From Haliclona indistincta (Eukaryota > Porifera > Demospongiae > Haplosclerida > Chalinidae): a DNA stretch of 64,000 nt. Each line of letters begins with the position of its first letter. The stretch's first letter is position 1. The notes under the pieces were generated by a model, which was not told the origin of the DNA, made no database searches, and worked only from the letters and a program-made list of their open reading frames with translations. The stretch is taken from contig OZ024785.1 of the NCBI GenBank assembly GCA_964017065.1, positions 14,091,592-14,155,591 of the forward strand, in the 5' to 3' direction. Shown here piece by piece: positions 21,842-31,093 of the stretch. A program made the translations under genes and the position numbers.

Positions 21842-22359
21842 GATTGAGAGGAAAGGTGTAAGTGTTAATGGCGACCGATTGTGGCGTTAGCTGCCAGGGA
21901 CAGCTGTGCGTGATTAGCACGATCGAAGTGCGACAAGGATACTAGTAAACAAGTACTGAAGTGGTCAGTGAACGAATAGAGTGTGCCTGGAAACAGTGTT
22001 GCAACAATTGTGGTAACGAGCGATGTAGAAAGACAGGTTTGTTGTAGATGCGAGACGAAAGCAAGCAGAAAGTTGCTGTGGCTTGACGATGTGGGCGTGG
22101 CTCCTCGTGCGAAGAGACGAGGACCAGCGTGGACAACGAGTGACTAGATAGAGAACGAAAGGCAGGTTACTGTGGCTTGATGAAGCAAGCAAGTACCGAC
22201 AGAGTACAGCGATTGGTAGTCGAAGGGCGAATATCGATGGGCGAGCGTCTGATCGTCCACTAGAACTAGTGTGTGTGCGATTTACGACTTACAATAGTTC
22301 CAGGTAGAGGGAGTGAACGCAGGAGAGAACGTGACGAAAGGTAGCCAGTCTGGGTAGCT

Positions 22360-22377
22360 ATCCGGCTCGGTGGACCA
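22360..22377 (-). promoter_or_regulatory. BEL/Pao primer-binding site
   Basis: Four bases inside the 5' LTR, the minus strand reads TGGTCCACCGAGCCGGAT, complementary to a tRNA 3' end with CCA. The sequence resembles the tRNA-Tyr acceptor end, but the tRNA identity is uncertain. Confidence 0.7.
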
Positions 22378-22381
22378 TAAA

Positions 22382-22512
22382 TGTATGTGCTCTCGCCGCG
22401 ATCGCAGAGGATTCACACTCTCTCTCGTGAACGACCAACAACAAAAAAACTGATTATTAACAACAACACGTGCGAACAATGAATAAACAAAACAATAGAA
22501 CATGCGCAGACA
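22382..22512 (-). repeat. BEL/Pao 5' LTR
   Basis: 131 bp, apparently identical to the left LTR, followed by the second ATTAC at 22513-22517. Because the element is on the minus strand, this is the promoter-side LTR. Confidence 0.95.
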
Positions 22513-23510
22513 ATTACAGACAGCAGCTTTTGTTGGTGTTCAATGCACCCTGGTACATTATTAGCGAAGGCCTTTTGGACATCGAGGTTCAGATAGTTGT
22601 TAGTAACCATAAAGTCGTGCCAGCGGTGTTTGATGATGTTAGTGTATAGCTTGCTTAGGCAGGAGGTTAGAGCGATAGGGCGGAAGTTAGCTGGGTTTTT
22701 GGCATCTTCTGAAGCAGATTTTTTGCCTATGAGACGGACGACCCCAACATTCCATGCTGCAGGGACTGATCTCGTTGTCCAGCATTGGTTTAAAAGGTAA
22801 TGTAGGGCAGGTGTTAGTGATGGGCACCTTTTGAATATAGCATATGGTAATTGGTGAAGAGGTGATGGGGAGGAAGAGGATCTGGATTTGCGGATGTTAA
22901 AAAAATTTCTTCTGTTGAAATTGGACAGTCATCAAAAGGGTAGGAAGGAGGGGCTGGTTGTGGTAGCCAGGCAGGGTTGGTGTACTCATGGTCTGTACCA
23001 GAGTAGGTTGATGTGAAGTAAGATGTTGCTGACTGCTCAGAGAAAGCTGGGGAGATATTAGCAAAGGTATTGTCATCGAGAAGGTCTTTTGAGAAACGCC
23101 AAAGTTTGTATTGCAGGCACGCTGTTGCCTATTAGCATTAGATGACTTAGCGTTTGAGAGAGATTGTTGACGGACCTTGCTGTGTTGTCTAACTAGCTGA
23201 TGGTATTGCTTAGATAGACTCAGAATTTGTTCGGGTGGAAAGTTGTGTGACTTAGCATACCTGAATTGTTTCTCACATCGTTTTTAAGAGATCTTAGTCT
23301 TTTCATTTGTCTGTCGTGAGGTTTGTGTTGTTTGTTTGATGTATTTGACCTAGTTCCATGCTTAGAAGCTAGACATTGATATAGATCGTGACAAATCATG
23401 TCATTAGTGGCGTTAACGTCAGATGACTGTAGTACTTGCGGTACAATAAAGACATGACAGAAAGAGTCGAGATCAGACCACTCATGTGGTGATTGTGGCA
23501 GGTTTACTGG
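22513..23510 (-). pseudogene. Non-LTR retrotransposon, upstream half of the split copy
   Basis: Minus-strand blocks read WSDLDSFCHVFIVPQVLQ, a basic linker, FSKDLLDDNTFANISPAFSE, NPANFRPIALTSCLSKLY and LNLDVQKAFANNVPGCIEHQ. This is the normal order up to the fingers of the reverse transcriptase. At least one frame change lies between the first two blocks, and another may be present. The 5' side stops at a CT microsatellite near 23515. It joins the half at 15.5-16.1 kb when the BEL element is removed. Confidence 0.8.
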
Positions 23511-23514
23511 TAGC

Positions 23515-23613
<99 letters not shown>

Positions 23614-23620
23614 CCTCCCT

Positions 23621-23660
<40 letters not shown>

Positions 23661-23690
23661 ATCTATCTATTTTTCTATCTATGTCTCTTT
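23515..23690. repeat. CT-rich microsatellite
   Basis: Nearly uninterrupted CT repeats with a CCCT interruption near 23610-23630, grading into TATC repeats. It marks the 5' limit of the LINE fragment and provides the pyrimidine-rich upstream side of the mini-exon array. The open frame across it is a simple-repeat artefact. Confidence 0.95.
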
Positions 23691-23694
23691 TTGC

Positions 23695-24225
23695 TTTGAA
23701 TTAAATTTTCCTTTCTCTTCACAGGACATGTGCTCGTGATTAGATGACAGACAAGTTTCGTACACCAAGGTAAAAATTCTCTTTCTCTCTCTCTCTCTAT
23801 TCGTCCATCTATCTATTTTTCTATCTATATCTCTATTTGTTTTTAATTATATTTTCCTTTTCCTTCACAGGACATGTGCTCGTGATTGGTCGACTGACCA
23901 GTTTCATACACTAAGGTAAACATTTCTCTCTCTCTCTCTCTATTCATCCATCTATCTATCTATTTTTCTATCTATGTATTTTTTTCTTCTTTGAATTAAA
24001 TTTCCTATTTCTTCACAGAACATGTGGTCGTGTTTGGACGATTGACACATTTCGTACACCAAGGCATGTCCACACACTATCTCTGTCTCTCTCTCTCTCT
24101 CTATTCGTCCATCTATCTATTTTTCTATCTATATCTCCTTTTGTTTTCAATTATATTTTCCTTTTCCTTCACAGGACATGTGCTTGTGATTGGATGAATG
24201 ACCTATATCTTACTCTAAGGTACAA
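23695..24225 (+). repeat. Tandem array of four 45-nt mini-exon-like units
   Basis: Four units of about 150 bp each hold a pyrimidine tract, a TTCACAG acceptor, exactly 45 nt, and a donor. The 45-nt blocks are 23725-23769, 23871-23915, 24019-24063 and 24175-24219. Read in phase 1 they share TC-x-R-D-W-x-x-D-x-F-x-T (TCARDWSTDQFHT in copy 2). Copy 1 has TAG in place of the W codon, copy 3 has a GC donor and copy 4 changes several residues. The length is divisible by three and phase 1-1, so units could be skipped or added without breaking frame. Flanking exons were not found, so coding use is unproven. Confidence 0.5.
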
Positions 24226-24780
24226 CCTAGCATCATTTTCATCTGTGTAGCCTCGTTCTCATGCCTTTGAAATAACTGCCGCGTGCATGTGTGTGGAGAT
24301 TGCCATGTTTGTGCACATTTGCTATGTTTATTTATTATATGGTACGGAAATAGGCAAGGTTAAAGGCGGAGTGATTCTGTTGCTGATAAAGAGAGAGAAA
24401 GCCTAGTCCTGACTTTAATATCAGCTTAAAGCTTTGTCTGTGGACATGGTTTTATGCTAAAAGTTGCTTTCTCCAATGTGCATCGCTCTCGATAGTAAGA
24501 GCTGTAGGTTATTGCTATCATCCTGTCCAAAAATTAAATGACTGGTAGAAAATTGGAACTCTAGATTAACTATGGATAGCTCCTATAGCTTGGAGCTAAG
24601 CACACATACACTGTACTTGAGTCTATGACGAAGAGTAGATATTAGAATGTCAAACACTAAACTTACTGGATGTAAGATTTCTTCGTTGAGAGCCTATATC
24701 CCAATAAAGAAGAAGCTAAGAACTACAGTTAGGAAATGACAAGTGTTCGATATTATACCTTCATCTCGTATCTCTAGTTA
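24226..24780. other. No supported gene
   Basis: Follows the mini-exon array. No long frame, repeat or terminal repeat was found. Confidence 0.4.
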
Positions 24781-24781
24781 A

Positions 24782-25449
24782 GGTGACGGGTAACAGTTGT
24801 GCCCACGCAAATCCCACCGCCGGGGACCGCCCTCAATGCCCACGCAAATCACAGACTCTAACCGCGAATTGCCCCACATGCGTGGGCATTTCGCGGTTAG
24901 AGTCTATGGTAGTGATCTGGGAAGCAGTTGTAAAACGGAGTGCCAAATTTTAGCCAGAATGTAAGCAAGTAATCGCTTTAACTAGGTTAATGCAGTTGTA
25001 CAATCGTAGGCGGAGGGCAGCGGACTATAAACTTGGCTGAGAGTTTGTTTGTTTGTAAGTTATGGGTCGAAATGTCGTGAAAAGGCTGTAAAATGGCGAG
25101 CGTTTCAAGACTATTTTGCGTTTTACTCAGAGCCAGTCGCCCAGACGTCCAAGTTAATAGTCTACTGCCCTCCGGAGGATGCTAACCCATCAGTAGACGA
25201 TGGACTCTGTAGCGACACTGTTACAGCGCGCGCGAAAAGTGGTGCGCCGTTTTGCAGTTTACTATCTCTCCAATTGTGCCTGCTGTCGCCGAGTTGCGTA
25301 GTACCCAGCGTTGAATATAGCTCAAGAGAGAAAGAACAGTGTTTAGCGTCTTCATTGATGGCCTTCACAGCGCTCTAGCGTGTTCATATTTTGCACAGTG
25401 CATAAAAACATTTTTGTGAATATTAATTAGGCGAACTGTTACCCATCAC
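24782..25449. mobile_element. Probable MITE with GGTGAYGGGTAACAGTT termini
   Basis: Left GGTGACGGGTAACAGTT (24782-24798) and right AACTGTTACCCATCAC (25434-25449) are inverted copies. Inside, 24851-24895 forms a hairpin with arms AGACTCTAACCGCGAA and TTCGCGGTTAGAGTCT. A 109-codon plus-strand frame (25049-25378) lies within it and shows no recognisable domain. No clear target duplication was found, so the exact ends are uncertain. Confidence 0.5.
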
Positions 25450-25596
25450 ATTGTGTGATGGAATAAAAACATAATTGACCTATTAGTTGATAGTCTGAAT
25501 GTCCAATAATTTGTTTTATTTTATACAGAGTGTCTTTAAATGTAAACTGTCTTGTTGACAATCCTCAGTGACATCAAGATCTGATTCTCAGTCCAC

Positions 25597-25783
25597 TTAA
25601 GACTCTATCACTCCCCATACTCCGTCCTCCATTTCATCTCTTAAGACTCTATTACTGCCCATACTCAGTCCTCCATTTCATCTCTTAAGACTCTATCACT
25701 GCCCATACTCCTTCCTCTATTTCATCTCTTAAGACTCTCTTACTGCCCATACTCCTTCCTCTATTTCATCTGTATAAGACTCT
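25597..25783. repeat. 44-bp tandem repeat, about four copies
   Basis: Units start CTTAAGACTCTATCACT and contain CCCATACTCC and ATTTCATCT. Copies differ at a few positions. No coding content. Confidence 0.85.
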
Positions 25784-26505
25784 CTCTCTGTTAGTCAGGA
25801 ACTGCCTGTAATTAGAAAAAATACTTTGATTATCAGGCCGTTGATTATAATTATTTTTTTTGTAATAATACATTTTAAAGAAAATTTTTAACAAGTCAAC
25901 AACAATTTTAATATCTAACTGGTTCACACCAGATGAACCACACCATATACAGTGGAACAGTCCCACCACGTTACCTGTGGATAGCCCACTATTACAAGTG
26001 TGAAAACCACAAGAAGACTAAAATGGTGTGACTATCACACCAAATAAGGTGGGACAATTGGTGGGAAAATCCCACTGAAGTTTTTACTGTGTAGGATTGA
26101 TCAGAAATAGTTTGAGCTGAAGGCTGTCTTTGATGTTGTTTCTATAGACAAAGTGATGCGTGTAATTAACCACAATATAGTTATGAGTCTTGCTCAATGG
26201 ACGTTAACAACAATGACTTTTTCTATTTCCCGTGCCTATATCATTAATGTTCCTTGAAATTCTGTATGCTGGATCACCGTATATTACCGATGGTTGACTG
26301 TTAAAACTGTTGGGATTGCTTTGGTTGAAGTGCAGCAAATCTGGAAAACCCTTAAGTTTTTTTTTTCATTTGGGAACTTGCTTTTGAGCTCACGAAAAAC
26401 GTACTTTAGATTGCTTAGCATCAATCACTTGTGAACATGTATACGGTTTTCTTGCTCTCCTACTGAAACAAATCTTTCTTGCCCAAAAATCTTACTGAGT
26501 GGGTG
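25784..26505. other. No supported gene
   Basis: AT-rich sequence with short frames only. A stretch near 25950-26085 has loosely inverted GTGGGAC/GTCCCAC words, which may mark an old MITE. Confidence 0.35.
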
Positions 26506-27020
26506 AGTGGGTGGGTTGGTGAGTGAGTGAGGGAGGGAGGGAGCGAGCGAGCATAGGGTGGGTGAGTGAAGATAGGGCCGGATGCATGCATGGGTTTTTA
26601 CTTTACTTATTAGTACCGAGCATCCTTAAGAGGAAGAGTGTAGAGTGAGGGTGGGTTTGTTGGTGGGTGAGTGATTGAGTGATGAGTGGGTGGGTGGGTA
26701 GGGTGGGTAAGTAAGTTAGTAGGTGAGACTGAGATGGAGATGAATAAATTGCAGTAGAGGGTTAAATTGATTTGTGGGTGAGCAAGTGTGAGTTGGCAGT
26801 GGAAGAGAGGGAGGGAGAAAGGAGAGAGCGAGGGAAGGATTGTATGTAGATTGAGTGAATGGGTATAGGTGAATGAAGTTTGTTGAAGTGGATTTGCGAA
26901 TTAATGGTTGAGTGAGCCAGAGTAGGTAGGTTACTGGGCAGGTGCTGGGTGATCATGAGTAGGTGAGTGATTGAAGTGAGTGAGTCAGTGGGTAGTTGGG
27001 AGTGAGCGAGTGGGAGATGA
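26506..27020. repeat. GGGTGAGTGA-rich low-complexity tract
   Basis: Purine-rich, degenerate GTGA/GGGT repeats. From about 26720 it matches 63010 onward at high identity and so forms the left part of the segmental duplication. Confidence 0.8.
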
Positions 27021-27619
27021 TTAACCCTTTAATTACTAAATTATCCAGCTGAAATTTTAACCTCGTAAATGCTGACCGCTTCTCTCGTGAATATCTCGTG
27101 TGTCTTTTGTGCTACTGGTCTCAAATTTGCGTCCCTTTACCCCAGTGAGTAGCCGCAATCGCCCACACTCAAGTCGGTCAATATGCCCCTCCCACTTCGA
27201 AAGTGAAGCCGATAAAGTGCGACGACCTCGTCAAATTTTGCTCAAAGTTAGTACTTTGGGGCTGGCCGCTGAAAAGTACACACAAATAGCAGTGGTTTTG
27301 GTGAGTGCAAAATGTAGCCCAGATCATAGAGAAAGCACAAAAATGTGTTTGCGAGCACCCTGAAGCCATAAAATGTCCAAATTTTCTTGGCAGCCATTTT
27401 GTTTTTTCTAAAATGTTGTGAAATTTGCACTGAAGCCATAGAAATGCTGTCGCCATAACGTTTAGCGCAGGGGGCGCGCCGAAAACCGGTCAATTTTTTG
27501 CGGTTATTTGTATTCTTCAATTTGGCTTAATTTTGGGATATTTTAACACTTTTTGATAAAGTTATGGTGTCTGAAGTATGTATGTCGCCAAAAGGCGACA
27601 ATAGGGGTTAAAGGGTTAA
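27021..27619. mobile_element. piggyBac-type MITE, copy 1
   Basis: 599 bp with TTAA at both ends and inverted termini TTAACCCTTTAA/TTAAAGGGTTAA. Copies at 27750-28348 and 44847-45443 are nearly identical over their full length. TTAA duplication with CCC ends is typical of piggyBac-superfamily non-autonomous elements. It encodes nothing credible. Confidence 0.88.
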
Positions 27620-27749
27620 TGAGTTTTCGTCAAAATGTGCAAATCTGGCTAGAAATGCTCCAAAAGTGTTGAAAATGAACTCTAAGTGTTCTAAATATCA
27701 TTTTGAGACAGTTTCTGTAAGAAATAGAGGGTGAAGGATTTCAAGGTGC
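27620..27749. other. 130-bp passenger between two TTAA MITEs
   Basis: Unique in this window and absent from the corresponding point of duplication copy B at 63329. There, GGGAGATGA-TTAA continues straight into the sequence found here after the second MITE. Confidence 0.75.
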
Positions 27750-28348
27750 TTAACCCTTTAATTACTAAATTATCCAGCTGAAATTTTAACCTCGTAAATG
27801 CTGACCACTTCTCTCGTGAATATCTCGTGTGTCTTTTGTGCTACTGGTCTCAAATTTGCGTCCTTTTACCCCAGTGAGTAGCCGCAATTGCCCACACTCA
27901 AGTCGGTCAATATGCCCCTCCCACTTCGAAAGTGAAGCCGATAAAGTGCGACGACCTCGTCAAATTTTGCTCAAAGTTAGTAATTTGGGGCTGGCCGCTG
28001 AAAAGTACACACAAATAGCAGTGGTTTTGGTGAGTGCAAAATGTAGCCCAGATCATAGAGAAAGCACAAAAATGTGTTTGCGAGCACCCTGAAGCCATAA
28101 AATGTCCAAATTTTCTTGGCAGCCATTTTGTTTTTCCTAAAATGTTGTGAAATTTGCACTTAAGCCATAGAAATGCCGTCGCCATAACGTTTAGCGCAGG
28201 GCGCGCGCCGAAAACCGGTCAATTTTTTGCGGTTATTTGTATTCTTCAATTTGGCTTAATTTTGGGATATTTTAACACTTTTTGATAAAGTTATGGTGTC
28301 TGAAGTATGTATGTTGCCAAAAGGCGACAATAGGGGTTAAAGGGTTAA
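27750..28348. mobile_element. piggyBac-type MITE, copy 2
   Basis: 599 bp, same orientation and nearly identical to copy 1, again with TTAA on both sides. With copy 1 and the 130-bp spacer it makes a 1.3-kb block inserted at one TTAA. Confidence 0.88.
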
Positions 28349-28999
28349 ATAATGGTACTTGTGGGTAAAGAGTGAGTGAGTGAAGAGTGGGTGGGTGAAT
28401 CAGTGTTGGGAGGTATATTGATGGGGCGATGAATAAAGTGGCAGTAGTGGGTAAATGATCAGTAGGTAAGCTAATGCTAAGTAACATTTTGAACACATTC
28501 CTTTTCATTGTAACTGTGGTAGTGATGAGTACTTGATGTTGCAGTAGTTGCTGCGGCTTTATCAGCTTACCAGCTAAGAAAAGAAAGTACGTCGCAGTGC
28601 TTATTACAATTGCTCAACCCAGTGTTGTAAAACTAGTAGTTCTGTTTCTGAACTTCATGTACAAAATTATGACTACAATAGTTATGTCATTAAAGTATCA
28701 GGATGGTAATTACGAATAAGCTGTCAAACCAATCTATTTCCATGATGCTTATTGTTGTATGTTCAGAGCTGATATGCCATTACATCATTTTTTAAAATTA
28801 TGCTATATTAAAAAAATAGAAAAATAAGAAAGTACGTCGCAGTGCCTTTTACAATATTGCTCATCCCAGTGATGTCGTGCATGGTCAAAGACACTATTAA
28901 ATCTGCTAGTACACTCCCTAGTCTTCCACTTCACTTTTGCTCACTCTCCAATCTCCTCATTTTTGCTTTCTCTGTCTTCCTTTCTTGCTCTTCTCTCAG

Positions 29000-29122
29000 G
29001 ATAATTTTAGCAATCAAGAGATTGAAGTTCATAAGTGGGCGTTCACTGACTCTGCCCATCCTTCAATTGATGCCGATCGTGTCACTTGGGAAATTAAAGA
29101 TTCGAGCACGAGTTTATTGTGA
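29000..29122 (+). CDS. Terminal exon of an unrecognised gene (duplication copy A)
   Basis: After a strong acceptor (TTGCTCTTCTCTCAG), 40 codons run to TGA at 29120-29122, reading DNFSNQEIEVHKWAFTDSAH then PSIDADRVTWEIKDSSTSLL. The second copy at 63742 shares the acceptor and frame but stops early. Composition and conservation between copies support a real exon. Upstream exons are not visible, perhaps lost or in the unresolved 28.5-28.98 kb stretch. No domain is recognised. Confidence 0.45.
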   Translation, partial: DNFSNQEIEVHKWAFTDSAHPSIDADRVTWEIKDSSTSLL

Positions 29123-29369
29123 TAGAGAATGACAATTATTACAAAGAAATGTTACTTTAGCAATCATACACAAAGTGTTCTATGATTTTATAAGCAGATG
29201 TATTTTCAGCTCATTAATTTTCTCTGAAATAATAATTATAGTGTTTATCAGAATCATCAATGAGTGCCGGAATCATAACTGAATAAAAAATTATGTTCAG
29301 TAAAGAATGTGAAGATCAGAAATAGTTACAACGTTGATTGTCCAGGAGAAAGTTCATGAATTTGTTCAG

Positions 29370-29423
29370 TCATAGATCTTCAACTGTAGTTGAAGCTACT
29401 GAACTACGGTTGAAGATCTATGG
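29370..29423. repeat. Hairpin next to the 8-bp-duplication element
   Basis: CATAGATCTTCAACTGTAGTT and its near-complement AACTACGGTTGAAGATCTATG enclose a short loop. It lies just outside the left end of the element at 29440. Confidence 0.75.
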
Positions 29424-29439
29424 TTCAGTGCAGTCCGAG

Positions 29440-30839
29440 CGAGGGGTCCGACACGGTCTGAAATCTCGTACACAGTCAGTAGAAATCCAAGTGAAATCCA
29501 GAAATCCAAGCGCTGAAATAAGAAATCCAACGAGAAATACAGAAATACACTGTGAAATCCAGAAATCCAACTAGAAATCCAGAAATCCAACTTGAAATCT
29601 AGAAATCCAACTTGAAATCCAGAAATCCAACTTGAAATCCAGTCGAAATCCGGAAATAATTACAAATCCATTTGTCCGTTTGCACGTACAGCCACACCTC
29701 TCCCTGTACATGCTTGCTGCTAGCCTGCCATTAGCTGTACAGTACATGTTTTAGACCTTACACGTGTAATCTTTTATAAGCAGCTGCACGCCATCGTGTC
29801 TCGCGTGTGCAGTCAAGCTCTCTCTCATGGCAGCTGAGTTCAGTGACTTATACTTATTGACCGATCATAGAGTTACACTACATGTCATCCAAATAGGGTA
29901 AGAGGCTAGGCTTGGTCATCACTCACTAATTTATAGCGTGCGGTAGCAGCAACACCGTAATACTGCAGTTTTCTAGTAGCCACACCTGATAACATTGTGC
30001 AATACAGGAAGCCCTAAGGTAACCGCCCTTAATTTCGGACGGTTCCCACTCTACTTTTCATACTGCATTTCTCAGGAACGCGTTTACGTAGTTTAGCCAT
30101 TTTCACTACGCAGATAACCACTCATTCAACTACAGCTGATTGCAGTAACTCTCAGTTTTGACAAACTGAAACGGACTACAAGCTTTGTGGTCAACACCAC
30201 ACCTCTCCTGTAAAGGGAGAGGTGTGGTGTTGACCACAAGTTAACCTCGAAATTAACAGTCCTTGTAGTCTGTTTGTCAAAAACGATCGGTCAAAACTGA
30301 GAGTAAACTCTGCTGTAACTACATGTATGACAACCAACTTGCAAACTGCGAGCGCGCTCGGTGTGGGTCGAGCGTAATTATGCAATTGCTAGAAGAGCGC
30401 ACCTGATCATTAGAATGCATGGCAGAACAGTCATCAAGTACGTCAGAGTCAGGCGTTCTCACGACCGTGACCATACACAGAACTGGCAGAATGGAATCTG
30501 GCCAAGCACCCACACACATAGTCTAGTGTTTGCGAGGGCCCTTGCTAGTTGTACATTTCAGACACGTGATCAACGGCCGACTCAAACAGTTAAAATCAAA
30601 CTAGAAATCCACAGGAAATCTAGAAATCCAACTAGAAATCCAGAAATCCAACTCGAAATCCAGAAATACAACTAGAAATCCAGAAATACAACAGGAAATC
30701 CAGAAATCTACTAGAAATCCAGAAATCCAACATGAAATCCAGAAATCCAACTTGAAATCCAGAAATCCAACTTGAAATATCCGAAATCCACTGGATTTCG
30801 AAATATCGTACGCTAAATCAGCCCGTGTCGGACCCCTCG
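29440..30839. mobile_element. 1.4-kb non-autonomous hAT-like element with terminal satellite arrays
   Basis: Inverted termini CGAGGGGTCCGACACGG (29440-29456) and CCGTGTCGGACCCCTCG (30823-30839) are perfect over 17 bp. They are flanked by the direct 8-bp duplication AGTCCGAG (29432-29439 and 30840-30847). Just inside both ends lie arrays of GAAATCCAGAAATCCAACTT-like units (29490-29660 and 30600-30790). A large imperfect palindrome sits in the middle (30148-30303). An 8-bp duplication suits hAT (or P) transposases. No transposase is encoded. Confidence 0.87.
30148..30303. repeat. Imperfect palindrome inside the hAT-like element
   Basis: Arms starting ACTCTCAGTTTTGACAAACT pair with sequence ending AAAACTGAGAGT. 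The centre is a nearly perfect 60-bp hairpin around TGTGGTCAACACCACACCTC and its complement. Confidence 0.85.
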
Positions 30840-31093
30840 AGTCCGAGTCGTGTAGAGCTAGAATCAAACCTCTCAACGTGGATGCCGCGCCGCCACCTCC
30901 TCAAACAGTCTTCTTCGTATTCACTGCTGTCAGATTCACTTCCGATCCATCAGCTGGAGATCTATAGTAGCTCACACAGACTCTAGTCTAAGCGTTTATG
31001 AGCTTCATGACGATCTCGGAGTAGGCGGGTATGAAAATATTTCTGACCACACCCAACTATTGCGCAATCTCCACGAGGGCAAGAACGAGCAAG

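Larger units (their letters stand above)
16078..22512 (-). mobile_element. Intact BEL/Pao LTR retrotransposon inserted in a LINE
   Basis: The 6.4-kb element has two identical 131-bp LTRs (TG...CA), a 5-bp duplication ATTAC and one long open frame. It sits on the minus strand inside the reverse transcriptase frame of a non-LTR element in the same orientation. Identical LTRs and the unbroken frame suggest very recent insertion. Confidence 0.96.
26720..29260. repeat. Segmental duplication, copy A
   Basis: Apart from a 1.3-kb insertion at 27021-28348 and about 240 bp of extra sequence near 28620-28840, this matches 63010-64000 in order. It runs through the GTGA tract, then TTTATCAGCTTACCAGCTAA, the exon at 29000, and TGTTTATCAGAATCATCAAT. 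Copy B is cut by the window end. Confidence 0.88.

Noticed and set aside
23486..23704. Leucine/serine-rich frame across the CT tract
   Set aside because: It is a simple-sequence artefact with no independent support.
27100..27363. 87-codon frames repeated in all three TTAA MITEs
   Set aside because: They lie wholly within short non-autonomous elements, lack domains and simply follow MITE copy number.
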